Below are positions 1 to 12,229 of a stretch of 64,000 bases of DNA, piece by piece. Origin of the DNA: Ascaris suum (taxonomy: Eukaryota > Nematoda > Chromadorea > Rhabditida > Ascarididae); contig CM024180.1 of assembly GCA_013433145.1 (NCBI GenBank), forward strand, positions 5,150,001 through 5,214,000, read 5' to 3'. The notes under the pieces were generated by a model that had not been told where the DNA came from, ran no database searches, and was given only the letters and a program-made list of their open reading frames with translations. The stretch's first letter is position 1, and every line of letters begins with the position of its first letter. A program made the translations under genes and the position numbers.

Positions 1-448
1 CTAAAAGAGATCAAAATCGAAGTGTGCTATCCATAAAGAGATCGATTTGATTTTCGCAGTGTTTTTTTTTTGTTATTGTTTTCTACCATACCGGTTCATT
101 TCACCGCACAAACTTATTTCGAAAGAAGCGCTCAAACTCATGATATTCAGTGCAAGATAGAAATAATCTCAACAATGCAGGTATGAAGCATCATCGTTCG
201 CCGATTCACCGATCGACTCCGATTGATGGGATTGTTAGAGTTGATAGGCTTATTTAGATCAATTTTCCTAATATGGCTTAATATTCAAGAACAGCTAACT
301 TCAGACTTATCGAATTTCCAGAGATTAATAGTAAATAATTGCTTTTCCACTTCTGTCTTATATTCCTCAATAAACTTGAATTAAAGATAACTTCGTTTTA
401 GCTATCCATCAGAAAATGATAAATAAATAATAAAAGCTAAATGCTAAC
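1..448. other. Probable intron of the first SXP/RAL-2 gene; no exon recognised
   Basis: This stretch lies downstream, in minus-strand sense, of the donor that ends the first SXP/RAL-2 exon. I find no frame resembling the expected second exon of that family. Read on the minus strand, the last six bases of the window (positions 6-1) are TTTTAG, an acceptor-like sequence, so the next exon may start just outside the left edge. The rest is AT-rich with no open frame I can support. Confidence 0.4.
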
Positions 449-658
449 CGTGTAGTCAGCACCTAATTTAGCCACAAATGCGTCGATATCGGCTTCAATT
501 TCAGGATCGGTCTTTTCTTCGTCCTTTTTAATCAGTTCAAAGAAGTCTTTGACAGCACTTTCGGGTGCACCAACCAAGAAGGGTGGTACGCGTGATGGTG
601 TTTGTCCCTCAACAAGAGCTAGAACGAATAGGCAAGTAACTGTGATGAGATACTTCAT
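449..658 (-). CDS. SXP/RAL-2 family secreted protein, first coding exon (gene cut by left edge)
   Basis: This is a 70-codon first coding exon of a nematode SXP/RAL-2 (DUF148) protein. These are small secreted, helical, often immunodominant proteins with no established enzymatic role. The start is taken at the ATG at 658-656 because it opens a hydrophobic signal peptide (MKYLITVTCLFVLALVEGQ). The upstream in-frame Met at 775 lies before the TATA box and is not used. After the signal come the family hallmarks PPFLVGAPESAVKDFF, a KTDPEIEADIDAF block and LGADY. The frame then runs through a donor (ACG|GTTAGC) at 449/448 and stops three codons later, which marks the exon boundary. Phase 0 and position match the first intron of the complete paralogue at 12230-13953. 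The second exon is not visible and probably lies beyond position 1. Family assignment is firm; function is not inferred. Confidence 0.85.
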
Positions 659-760
659 TTCGTTAGAGCGCTGCACAAACGAAGTTGAAGGCCGATCGAC
701 TAGAACGAGAATAACACACGATGAGCGTTCACCTTGATTGATACACCACACGTCTGGGTT

Positions 761-769
761 CCTTTTATA
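761..769 (-). promoter_or_regulatory. TATA box of the first SXP/RAL-2 gene
   Basis: The minus strand reads TATAAAAGG, a near-consensus TATA box, about 103 bases upstream of the ATG at 658. This places transcription start near 735-740 and implies a 5' leader of about 80 bases. The paralogue at 12-14 kb also has a TATA element. Confidence 0.6.
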
Positions 770-2107
770 GCGCATTATAGAAGAGAGGCGTTACACCACA
801 TCCGAACGCACTTTCTCGAAACACGTGTAGCATAAGGACTACTTTTTTGTCAAACGTTGAATTTTTCGGTAGGGAGATGAATTGTTGCGGTTCCACGATT
901 ACGGAGATGTTGATGGCAAAATGCGTAACTGATTGGTGCAAATCGATGACGTTTTTATTGATCAACAACAAATGACGAATCCCGAAATACCCGAGGCCGA
1001 GAGTGAAATTTCGAAATGAGAACAAACTGATGGCAGGTGACTACAAAGGTGATTACGAGTCGAATGCAAAACGGGTGCTTCTCGGGCTTCTGTGGTTACC
1101 AGTAATATACCTCAGCGTGGAGTGAGGACTCTCTGGTAATGCAGAAGATAAACAGTAGTGGCAACGCTCCTGCCCTACTGATTTACAACTTACTAAGTCT
1201 TGCTTAGTACATGCCATACCCATTAGACATCACATGAATCGAAGCAGCCAACGAACGCTTAGTTGAATATTGACCACTTAAGGTCCAACCGGAAAGTATG
1301 AAGGCTCTGAAGTGCAAGATTATGAAGCTTTTGTTATTACATCCGGTAATGTAATCTCATAGAGATGCATACTGGTATAGCAGCGAGAGCAGCAAGCCCA
1401 TTGGCAAAGTGGATTGCTTGAATAGGGAGCAATGGGCTTCAAAAACGACTGTATTACAGTACCAAGATGTCGCAGATAGGTGTTGAAAAAGGTATATATT
1501 TAGGTTTGAGCTCGTTCGACTGGTTTCGGTCACGTCTAGCCTCTGCTTCAATAATTTATTTGTTATTGGTTATCCTTTAATATCTTTTGTCCTATGCATC
1601 TCCTCGCACTGCCTACATGTTATCGTCCTCTGCATTACGTGTTTCATTGTTTCTCTCATTGAATTTCTCCCTGCATTATGGTAGATTAAAAAAGTTCAGT
1701 TTGTTTACCGAATTATTTGATAGAGGTTGTCTTGATGCCAATCGTATTATATTTTCTCGTTCGTAATGGTGCAATGGTCACCAACTTCTAAATGGCGTCT
1801 TCTTCGGCAGATGGCTTGTCCTTATAGTTAAACATCGATAAATGCCGGCGTTGATGACTGCCTAAGGTGTGAGCTTAATTAACAGGTTAATTGAAGAGGT
1901 TCATCGAGTCCAGGTTCAGTTTCTAACATAAATCTCACATACAATTCCGAATAAAACCACACAGTTCAAATGGTCGAATAGTATGATGTCTTCTAAATTT
2001 ATTGGACATAAGTTTATTCACACCTCAGAGATTTTCGCTGAACTTTCTTCTGCCGGTCGACTGTTATCAAAGTTTATGGTGGAAATGCAAGAAGAGGCGA
2101 AAACGCT

Positions 2108-2216
2108 GTTACACAGCGCACATGCGCGCAGACAGACATGCACACACCTACGTAGACCTGCATGGGCGCAGGCGCATACATTTGCATGCGTGCAAACGCA
2201 AATACATGCCAATGTA
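2108..2216. repeat. Alternating purine-pyrimidine CA/CG-rich segment
   Basis: An interrupted run of CACACA, GCGCGC and CATGCATG-type steps, such as CATGCGCGCAGACAGACATG. It is much richer in GC than its surroundings. Long alternating purine-pyrimidine tracts favour Z-DNA. No clean period or coding signal is visible. It lies just upstream of a poly-G tract. Confidence 0.5.
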
Positions 2217-2235
2217 CGTCTCTTTGCCTGGGGAC

Positions 2236-2248
2236 GGGGGGGGGGGGG
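2236..2248. repeat. Poly-G tract, 13 G on plus strand
   Basis: An uninterrupted run of 13 G on the plus strand immediately after the alternating CA/CG segment. It is the first of the long G/C homopolymers in the window. Confidence 0.9.
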
Positions 2249-2348
2249 TTCCATAAGGAGTTCCCGTGTTATTTGGTATGATAAAACATGTCCCAAGGGA
2301 GACGCGTGAATTTTCCTCGGTCGCCTTCTTCGTTCCTTTCCATCTTGA

Positions 2349-2386
2349 GAGGGGTAGGTGGGGGGAGGGGGTGGGGGGGAGGGGGA
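2349..2386. repeat. G-quadruplex-type G-rich segment
   Basis: Multiple runs of four or more G separated by one to five bases on the plus strand (GGGG, GGGGGG, GGGGG, GGGGGGG and GGGGG in order). This satisfies a G4 motif with very short loops. It lies about 100 bases beyond the poly-G at 2236. Confidence 0.8.
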
Positions 2387-3793
2387 GCTTGCACTATAAA
2401 ATTCTCCCGTGTGGGCTAAAAGGTTGAAGAACGCTTGGTTTTATCTCGACATCGTTTTTACATTTATTAAGTTGCGCTTTATTGTATTCAAATAAAACTA
2501 CAAGTGAATTAGCAATTGCGCTGCGTTGGGACGCAGTCTCGACGCAAGTGGTGTTGGAATGCGAGTTGTTCGAGACAGCAGTTGTGGCTAAAGTCTAGAA
2601 ACCTTACTTGCGTCACATATGGCAGCGCACTTACTTCGATGTAGTTGCCAGCGAATTTTAAAAAAATAAATAAGCTTGTCACGTGTGAATAGGGTTCTCT
2701 TTGATGATGATGCGAAAGATGGTCATGGAAATGTTGTGCTGTGTTCTAATAAGCGAGGTGGAGAGATAGGGAACAGATGGAGGGCGCACCTTATTTGTAA
2801 CGCTTAATCTCCTCCTTTGAAAATGAAATAAATTGAAAATATTAAAGATTCTGAGGTTGCGGATGGAATGCACAACTCTCGAAGGTCGTAGCATCACAAT
2901 TCTTCATGCGTTTGTTGCATCTGTAATACTTTTGGTGTACTGTCGATTGCGACGACGAGTTAATCAAAGTGAATGAGATTCGGCCATATGAGTTGTCGAC
3001 TTGTGGGAAGAGAACAGACTTGTGGTGTCAACTACCTTCAGCCTGGCATCTCGGGTTTCGTCTGCACTATTAGAATCCATGGGGAAGGAACGTCTCTTCA
3101 ACGCGACGACACCAGCAGTGTTGCGGTTCCCGTTGAACACTGATCAAACTATGAACAGTGAAAAATGTTATCATCTTTACTTCTCCTCAAACATTTCTTC
3201 GAGCGCAGAGAACCAGAATATTTTGAACCACTGGATCAGAGCGTATCGAATGTCGTTCTTCTCCAGCAGGTTATTCAGACATCACTGAGTGCAATCTGTA
3301 GCCTGCAGTATACAATGCTAGTAACTTATACCTCAAGTATTATCAACCCATTATCGCGTTAACAGAGAGTACAGTTTATGAGTCTTTCAACGTTACGAGG
3401 TATAGCATCGTGTGATTCTGAGAAATATTATAATATAACCCAAACTTTAAAGTCATTGGAGTATATTATGTGTATAATTTACGAAGATTTGGTACTCTAA
3501 AGTGTAGTATAGTACAGCTGAAGAAACTTTCCAGATGATGAAGTATTAAGTAAGTCTTTCAAAATTTTACAAGAAACAAACCTTACTGCAGTGATTCAAA
3601 AATCATAAATTGGCAGCATCGGTTCGCGAACTTTTCATTGATTGATTTTTGTGTTATATTGAATAAAAGTTGTTTCTCTTGTTGATTCTGAGTGTTTCTA
3701 ATTCTTCGATGTGGAAACCGGTGTATATGGCCGCGCTTCTAGTAAACGGTGTTTTTGCAAGCCCGAATAGATTAAGGGACATGAGAGAGGGGT

Positions 3794-3807
3794 GGGGGGG
3801 GGGGGGG
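3794..3807. repeat. Poly-G tract, 14 G on plus strand
   Basis: A run of 14 G, preceded by GGGGT and followed by AGGGGG, so the whole is G4-capable. It lies in the intergenic stretch between the SXP/RAL-2 genes. Confidence 0.9.
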
Positions 3808-6472
3808 AGGGGGAAAGGGACTGATATCGACTGTTTCGCTTGCTGTATTTTGTGGCTCATGGAGGTTTCCATTTTACGCCTTCTTCAATAACTTCCTAAT
3901 AAGCTCGAGGTTTCTTCATTCACTAGAAAGGTGTTTCCCAGCTGAAAGAGTATGTCGAACTTGACGGTCTTATAAGCCTTTTTGCATCCAGGCTGAACAA
4001 TGTATACCTCTAACCGTTTTCATTTTAAGCATTCATAGTATCTATTATTCTCGTTATATTAGTCGCTACTAGAAAGCTTTTTCGAAAATTACACCAAAAA
4101 AGTGGAATTTTCGGCTCTTTCGCAGCATAAAATTGTGCGTAAACATAACCTTCAAAGAGTTCAGATACAAAGAATAGTAGTGATGTAAGCCTATCATTTG
4201 GCGCTTTTTCCAGTCGTCCCCATCTCTGTATTACGCTGCTATATTTGCAATTTCCTATTCTTAAGGATGTTTCCCCCTTGAAATGATTCAACTAAAAACA
4301 GTAAAATTTTGGTGCGCTCTGGTTTCCCTCAGTTTCAGGATTTTGCTTGTGATTCCACTAAACGCTAACATGTGGTCGAATGTTTTTATAAACGATGAAG
4401 TATCAATGATGAGATCGTCCAATTCCATCTTGTCCACAAGCTTTCCCTTGTTCTTTCTGATTATTTCCATTATATCCTTTGTGTTGTAACATTTTGTCGA
4501 TTCTTTAGTTACACTTTTGCGTCACGTTATCCTTTAGTGTTTCTCACTCGAAAGTTACTTCAGGCAAATTCTACTGGGCAGACATCTTCACCATGAAAAT
4601 ACAGGAAAACGCCCCTTCTCATCTTCTCTTTCTCCAATCCTCCCTCCTTCCAGTAACTCCTCCCCTCCCCTCCATCGTCTTAGGAACTGCATCAATATGG
4701 CAGCGTACGAAAAGAAGTGCAGTGGTCGTCAAAGTTAAATGAAAAAAATCGTGAAAATGACGCATTAGCCTTTCGAAAAGCATTTATCCATTTAGCCATA
4801 ATGTACTAGAATTTTTGTTAGTGTAGAAAAAGAAAAAGAAATTTTCGACTGGAAACCGCCTAGATAGGTAAAATGTTGACTTCTTTGGAGAGGGATTATG
4901 AGAAGGAATATTGTCGCAGTCATTTCTAAATCAAAATCTATCTATATTTTTCTTATCTCTGCCACCTATCGAGTTATTTTATCTTTATCATATTCTACTT
5001 CGTTTAATAGAATTGAATCAAACTGTTCTTTTTTTTATTTTTATTTCAACATGCAATTTCCAAAAGCTGAAAATAATTTCGCCTTCATAAAACCGTTTAC
5101 GACTGCAATAGCTATTTGCAGTTGGAAATTTTCGATAAATTCACGCCGAAAGTAAATTTGCATAAATCAATTGTAACGAAGAGAAAAAGCAATTTACATA
5201 TGCAGAAAAACGTATTCAATGAAAAAATTACTGCTATTCTCCTCAGGAAAAATCGTTTTAATGAAATTTTTAAACACGAAATTCATTAAATATTCAAAAA
5301 AATGGAAGAGAGTAAAAATTATTGCACTGCAATTATAAAAGACTATGCAATTTTCCGCATTTTTTTTTACTTCCATGAAGAAATTGTTGAAAGTTGTCTT
5401 TCGCATATATTTTAAATCGAATCCAATATAAACGTCTTTTTTTCGATGGATTAATTCCTGAATAAATGCGTCGTTAGGAATTCAATTGACAATGGAGCGA
5501 ATTTCAATTTGATTATTGATTTGTGATGAAACTATTGATGAAAATAGTTATATATTTCATTAATGTTGTGGAGAGATTTTTATCTAGTTTAGATCACTCC
5601 CGAAATCGACTGTATCCTCATTCGAGGTGACAGATGCGCCATCTTTAGAGTATCATATTTGCAGTTGATGCACAATTCCTGTATGAAATTATAGCAAAAA
5701 GAGTTGAGAAATGTTTTCTTAAAAGCCGAACGTTCTGATATGGAGAAAGAGAACTTCTTTCTCACGCCTCGAAATGCTTTACGCCGAGCACATTATTTTT
5801 TGCAGAATAAATATGCAAATTTCGGATAGAAAACGTACCAGCAGCCTCATAATTACCGTTAGTATCATTTTTGATAATAAACGAATTGCTTTCAGCATCA
5901 TATCTCGAAAACCATAGACAGCCAGACAAAAAATACAAAAATGCATGCCGGGCACTTTCGTTAGTACAGTATTTTGCGTGTTTTCGCTTTATGTGTTGTA
6001 ATTCTTAGATAGTTTTCCCGACAAAAATAGGGCACTTTTTTCCCAAAAATGCGAGACGAAAAATCTGACTAAGAGGTAATAATTTTTCCAGTTATCATCA
6101 ACTTTACAAGCGTTCTTCAACTAATATCAACAGGCTAGTATGTGCAAAAGCGCTTCACCCGCATTACTTTTTGTTAAATTTATTGTATTCTATATCATCC
6201 TGTTTACCCTATCAAACTAGAAATATTTGGCCGGTATTCTTTAAAATATCGGAGGCTCAATTTCGACTCGATTTTTTAGTATAAAATTCCGCTCGGCTTT
6301 TCCGACATCACGCTATCGTATTTCATTTGCTCCTCATCGTAATCGACATACGCATCAGTTTCTGTTGCGTTGATGACAATGTTTTGCACGACTTCCACTT
6401 CGCATTATGCCAGTATGGATTCTGCTTCCCGCTGATATCGTTAACGCATTCGCTTCATCAGCTTTTAACTTC

Positions 6473-6519
6473 AAACGACTCAGCCGCAGACCAGCTTTTG
6501 GTCTGCGGCTGAGTCGTTT
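6473..6519. repeat. Perfect 20-bp inverted repeat with 7-nt loop
   Basis: Arms 6473-6492 and 6500-6519 are exact reverse complements over 20 bp, with loop AGCTTTT. The arms are about 60% GC in AT-rich surroundings, so the stem would be very stable in DNA or RNA. No mismatches have accumulated, which implies recent origin or constraint. The pairing ends abruptly at both sides, so this is shorter than a typical miRNA precursor. Confidence 0.9.
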
Positions 6520-6639
6520 CAGTTTACACAGTATTGCTGCTCTTAAGTATTACACGTCTTGTTATGATCAGCTCCTAATGGCTCGTCTAGTCGTCCAGAT
6601 CTCCTTGAGGATCCGCATTTTCTGCCGAAATGCGATCGA

Positions 6640-7145
6640 GTAAATTGCGAGATAGCATAGATATAAGAAGCGAACAATTTCTCACACCTATACAATTAGG
6701 TGACAAACAGGAAGGCACACTAGGACAGCTAGAATCGCCGGCATGATCGCGCATTCGAACTAAACACTGTCATCAGTCACCTCCAGCACTCTAACACACA
6801 GGCTCATCCAGACTTAAAACCAGCTTAGAAGGTGGAATGAATACATAAGCACATCAACCCCTCTTATGTCCTCCCGATTCTGCCTCAGGCTAGCCTCACG
6901 ACACATGCTGCCCAGTGTTTGTTTTGCCTGTATGTTCTTGACCTTCTTTGACTACCTTGCACATATTCGCTCTTGATCTATAGCCGCCTGGTCTACATTG
7001 CAGTCTTTTCGCCTAGCGAACGTTTTACTTGTTCCTGCTGTTCATGCTCACATACTTCTGTATGTTTTCCCATTTCGGAGCGTTGTGGTAAATAAATAAA
7101 TGAATAAGCAAGTAAGTAAATAAATAAACAGATAAATAGATAATA
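6640..7145 (+). mobile_element. Possible 3' end of a non-LTR retrotransposon with (AAAT)n tail
   Basis: A block of clearly higher GC from about 6640 to 7085 has no long open frame. It ends abruptly in a simple-repeat tail at 7089-7145 built from TAAA/TAAATAAA units with a few substitutions. GC-richer sequence ending in a short tandem A-rich tail is what RTE-like and related non-LTR elements leave at their 3' end. I see no reverse-transcriptase motif, and no target-site duplication was established, so it may instead be a SINE or a chance microsatellite. Confidence 0.35.
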
Positions 7146-10100
7146 GGAGAATGTCTAATTAAATTACTAAAATCCATCATCTATACGAGAGTTATATTCA
7201 GTTCAACTCCGGAAAACGTTGAAGGCAGCCGCTAATATTATTGTTTCATGATCATTTGCTAAATCGAAAGCGATTTTCCGACATGATGTATCGTAATTTC
7301 TTCATAAATATATGTCGTATCACGATATCGATAATCTCATCGATTGGTTTTTTTTGCAAGTCTTACTACCTTGTTTCGTATTGAGAATGAGCGTTCTTTT
7401 CCAACAACTGTTCTTTTTGCGGTTTAAACTGACATATTGGCGAAACAGTGAACCAGAAGTGTACGAAATTTCTGAAATGAAACACTAAGCACTATGCAAG
7501 AATTATTGAAATTTATACCGTCATTTCGCTAGGGGCAATTTGAAAATCTTTTAAATGCCGATGCTGAACCACGTTGGTGATTCTCAGTCGAGCAGGCATC
7601 AACCTCGTTTTTGCAACACATTGCGACTCCCCACTTAGCCAAGAGAAAATTTACTGTTCTCCTCCATTTCTACATCTTTCTAAACGTCTCTTTCCTCTTC
7701 TTGTACACTCAGATCTATGATGCTTCTCGTTCTATAAAACCTGCACCTGCATAAGTTCTGCAATAAATTTTTCTTAAATGGTAGACATAAAAGGAGAGGG
7801 AGCCGGGATCGCCACTAGCTTGCTTAAAATATTTCGATAAAAGAAGCTTTCCGCCGGACCTTCTATGTGAAGATTAGAGGGTGGTTTCTCGTTCTGGATT
7901 TTGAACAAGCGCGTAAGTGAATTAAATTTCTCGACGTTGAATAAAATGGCGGATATGACACGAAGAAGATAATCGAAGTGAACGAATGCTTATTGGATTG
8001 AACGAGTGGGGAGTAAGTTCACGAAAATCCTCTGTAAAGAGCATTGATGTAAACATTTATGAAGTTCACTGTTGGTAGCAGATGGAAGCCCGTGACAATG
8101 AGCAAATTTCTATAATACGATAACATATACGAACTGATGTAGAGAATGCAACATATCTTGTTCGTGTTTTGATAGAGGTGCGAGACGAGCACCATGTAAG
8201 TTTGAGACGAATGTCCTAAGCATAGCTGTGTCATGAAACGGAGCTTGGGGCGAGGCTATCAGGTGGCGGAGAGTTGGCTGTTCCAAAGGATCGTTGTGAT
8301 CTCAGAATGTGGGGTTTTAGCGAAGTGAACGAAATACAACCACTACTGATAATTTTTGACGTTTGTCCCACAAAGGATTTCTATCGTACGGAGTGCAGAT
8401 CGTGAAGTGCCCGCATTGAGAAAGGAAGGTGAAACACTGCACGTTTATGAAAAACGCTTTAAAATGTTCTCCACTGTGCAGAAAAAGAAATTGTATGGAC
8501 AATAATTTTGCGTTTGATCTTCTTCATCTGGCTCTTATTTTTTATCTTTAGACGCTAGTGATTTTCAATTGAATCCCGATTTTCGAGGAAAGATGAGCAT
8601 CCCCTGAGGGAACGTTATGTCCATTCTAAACATCTCATTATATCGTTCATATTTTCTATATGTTTCGCTCATATATTGCACGTTTAATAGGTGCTGCAGA
8701 ATTGTTTGGCAATATGAAACCAGTTTTGGTGAGATGTTCATAAAATTTGAATGTGTGTTGTCAAAAACATTAATGATAGATGCAAAGAAGGAAATATTCG
8801 CCTCCAATATCGTTATAGTGAATTGCGTTGTCGAATTTGCGCCACACATCTTTCAGTGTGTTCCTAATGGAATAATATCAGTGAATATATCATCGAAAAA
8901 TACATTTTCATATAGTTTCATGCAATTTCCGATCGAATATCGCATTAATAAATCGAGAGTTATAATAATTTGAGCAAAATGCAAAGTAAAATGATTTCTA
9001 TAGGGGAAAAATCCATCAACTCCAAAATCCTGATTGCGAAATCAATCATCAAAGATGTTAAGAATCCGTTAGCAAGGAGTATTTGATAGGGCTATAAAGG
9101 TGTCAACAAAACGTTTCGATGAATGAAGGAACAATTAAAGAAAAGGAATTCTAGTCCTCTTCAAATATTCAAGGGTTTTTCTTTACACTTTGCATTTCTA
9201 TTTCGGCCAACACGAATTGTCGCTTGATGAGTCGAACAACGTTGATAAAATATCAGAAACTATTGTTTGCGAACCGTATTTTTTACATTGCTATAGCGTC
9301 ATCATGCTAGTAGTTGTGTCCTTCAGTGACGGATTTGACCTCATATTGCATTGCATTAGACCTCGCATTGCATAACATTGCATTTTTTTTATTACAGCGA
9401 TAGTCACATTTGTGCTGCGCGTATTTATTAGCACGATTAACATGATGATTTTCATAAGTTTTTGACGCTTAAGACTATAGTAAGTGAATTATAAAAATAT
9501 TGCGAGCGGAATATACAAGCATTGCATTTTTGATATTTTCTAAAGGTCGCATTGATGCTCGACAAATCGGATTATTTATGCAATTCGAGCGCTATACATT
9601 TTCATCATCTTTTGCTGTTATCAGTGTAATTGTCCATAACGAATTTTCGTTTGTTGCAAAGAAACGATTTTTTAACGATGGACAGTAATTTATGGAATAC
9701 TTTAAAACCTCATGTTTGCATATTGCATAAAATTATTTAATTCTGAAATAGTTTATGCAACAATTATAAAAGGATTGCGCTTTCATTTCTTGTAAGAGAG
9801 CAGAATGAGCGATAATCAGTCGAGGTGACGATGTTTAAAGAAACCCGTCTCTAGCAAATAGCTCGCTGCCATATTCACTCCGACCAGTACCGCCATTCAA
9901 AGGTCAACAGTCACTGTTGTATTGCTCAAATGAAATGGTGCCGAAAAAACTATTTGTGATCCTTCTTTCTTGATAATATTTCATAAATCGATGAGTCTAC
10001 ACAGTGTTTTATTACAGTTAAATTATATCTGCAAACAATGTTCGACAAGAGATAATCGAAAGTGCACTTGTCGATGCATCCTGATAGACGCTATATCATT

Positions 10101-10410
10101 ATATTAGCGGGTATACCTTCTGTAATGAATTTGCATAAATTCTATCCGATGAAAAATGTAAAGGACAACATGAAATGAAATGGAACACATATATAAATCA
10201 TATAGAAATAATGCCTTTATTAATTGTCGTTTCTTTACATATATTATTAGAGAATCATAAAAAAGTATAAATCACTAGATTCAACAGAGACCCGTCTCTA
10301 GTGAAGACCAGCTAAAAAAGTATAAATCAATAGATTTGTCTCGAATAATCAAGCAATATCAGCCATTGTACCAGTGTAGTAAATTAAATTTTCGCTCATG
10401 ACATCTACAG

Positions 10411-10576
10411 TAGCCCTTACTTGAGTGACCAGCAGGTTATTCCTTTAGTGGCCGGATGTCGTTATATGATAGATGCGTACTTACAGAACTCTACTCTAAA
10501 CACTTTTGTCCAAGCGAAGGGCGCTATAACCGATGAAATGGCCTATATCGCGTATTACAAGGCAAACGCTGTGAAC
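10411..10576 (+). other. Unassigned exon-like open frame
   Basis: A candidate internal exon: acceptor CTACAG at 10405-10410, then about 55 codons open in one frame, then a strong donor TCA|GTGAGA after 10576. The frame stays open to a TAG at 10661-10663 if the donor is ignored. The translation looks protein-like in composition (for example VIPLVAGCRYMIDAYLQNST and ITDEMAYIAYYKANAV) and is more GC-rich than its flanks. I do not recognise the family. I found no matching upstream or downstream exon, so it could be a piece of an unresolved plus-strand gene, a decayed exon, or chance. Confidence 0.25.
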
Positions 10577-11343
10577 TCAGTGAGACGACAAGCAAAGCCA
10601 TATACACATATATTTTCATCGGTTATTAAGGGGAATTGCATGTCGATATCTTCATTTCGCTAGAGTATATTTTTAAAAAATTTCGAGACATTTGAGCCTT
10701 CAGTCGAATCGCTATTCTGTCCAATGATTTAAGCCATGGTCTCGAACAATTTCTTCGTAGTACATCCCCATAATTGATTGAAATAGTTATGTGCATTCTA
10801 GTTTTAAAGTTGAAAGTGCGAGAAAGCTTTCATGGGAATTGTGGCAGTTAGGCGGCATATTTGTGAAATGCCGTTAATCAGCATTATTTCAAATTGTTTT
10901 TGAAGATTGTAAATCGTCCGTTGTGTGATATATTTGTCCGATAGCCTTTAAAACTTGCCTAGTCAAACCGAATTCGATGGCCTCATACCTGATCGCTAAC
11001 TTTCCTTTGGACCAAAACTTCCTTCCGCGTAAATCGATCGCCAGTTCTTTCGATCATTCGTTATCCATTCAATAAATCAGCTGAACTATTCAAAATTGCT
11101 TTGTCGAATTGCTTCGATCAATCGAATTTTATAAAATGACCATTTATGGAAGCAAATGGTTCGAAACAAAGTTGATATTTTCCTCCTAATCTCGATGCGA
11201 ATTTTCTTCCCGTTTTTGTGACCAAGAAATTTCTTTGAAAAGTGTCCTGTTCAAATTCCATAATATCAGTAAAGACTGGTGAATATATTTTATATCTCAA
11301 CAGTAGCTAGAAGGTGGAAGAAGAGATGTGAAGTTGGTGGGGA

Positions 11344-11355
11344 GGGGGGGGGGGG
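11344..11355. repeat. Poly-G tract, 12 G on plus strand
   Basis: Twelve G inside a purine-only segment that runs from about 11330 to 11392. The long purine:pyrimidine mirror-like composition could also support triplex DNA. Confidence 0.9.
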
Positions 11356-12147
11356 AGGAGGGGAAAGGGAGAGTGAGGTGAGGGAGGAGTTTCTAAATGT
11401 CGAGGAGGGGGCACGATTATTGACTGAAGGTGATGAAAATCTATGTTGACGTGCTTTAATCAAGTTGAGTTTTTGCTGATTTCGACGAAATTTTCAATTG
11501 CCATCAATTCGTCGACAAAAATGGATGGTAGAAACGATTGTCTTCAATGGCAAAAGAAGCTCTTCCCCTGCCCTCACTCCAGTTTCCTCCATGTCCCACT
11601 ATCGGTCATGTGCACTCGAGTTCTTCCTTGTTATTTCATCCAACTTTTAGGAAAATGCTCCCATTGATCCGATTACGACGATCACAAAATTTATCACTCC
11701 ACTATCAACTAGTGACATGAGAAGTACACTGAAATTTTCGAGTAGAACGTGTCACAATATTTCAATCATTTCCTGCTTTCCCATTATTTTAACACCTAAA
11801 TCATTAATACTATGTAACAACTTAGTGAAACATTGGAAATTTCTCAACGAGTAGATTTCCGTAGAAAACGATTCTATGTTTAATTAAAAAGTGAATAGTC
11901 TTGAAATTGTCGAAGACGATGACAGCACGTCGATCTATTCATAAATTTTCCATGGGTGGTCGATCTCCTTCAATTGTTTAGGACACTATGCAAATCAGCA
12001 TCTTTTTTTCTCATGCAAAGTGAAAATTTTTGTAAAAGAAGAAATTTTTTTTTTACGTGATCGAGAAAAATGAAGAATCCGATTGTGATTGAAGATTATA
12101 TAAGTGTATTGCAAATTGCTAATAAAAATCATCGTTGAATAGTATAG

Positions 12148-12153
12148 TTTATT
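12148..12153 (-). terminator. Poly(A) signal of the complete SXP/RAL-2 gene
   Basis: AATAAA on the minus strand, 77 bases past the stop codon at 12230. This is a normal distance for a nematode cleavage/polyadenylation signal. Confidence 0.5.
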
Positions 12154-12229
12154 ACTCTAAAACGATTGTATCACATTGAATGTCAATAGTAAATGAGGGA
12201 AAATTGTTGAATACTCTCGCTCTTCACGT

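Larger units (their letters stand above)
776..12147. other. Long region between the SXP/RAL-2 genes without an identifiable gene
   Basis: About 11 kb in which I cannot name a protein. It holds poly-G tracts, a Z-DNA-prone alternating segment, a perfect hairpin, a retroelement-like tail and one exon-like ORF, each listed separately. Blocks of higher GC at about 1040-1560, 2940-3340 and 6640-7085 stand out from the AT-rich background and may be decayed transposable elements. The open frames at 3001-3288 and 3165-3362 overlap in different frames and match nothing I recognise. Confidence 0.5.

Noticed and set aside
175..186. Plus-strand ATGCAG|GTATGA resembling a tiny first coding exon
   Set aside because: It has a good Kozak-like context and donor, but no second exon could be identified and it lies inside the presumed SXP/RAL-2 intron.
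549..737. Plus-strand open frame over the first SXP/RAL-2 exon
   Set aside because: It is the antisense shadow of the secreted-protein exon and has no motifs.
3001..3362. Two overlapping plus-strand open frames in a GC-richer block
   Set aside because: They overlap in different frames, match no family I know, and have no convincing splice sites; the block may be a decayed element.
10259..10336. Repeated AAAAAAGTATAAATCA segments 55 bases apart
   Set aside because: Only two short AT-rich copies; not enough to call a repeat array or CRISPR-like structure.
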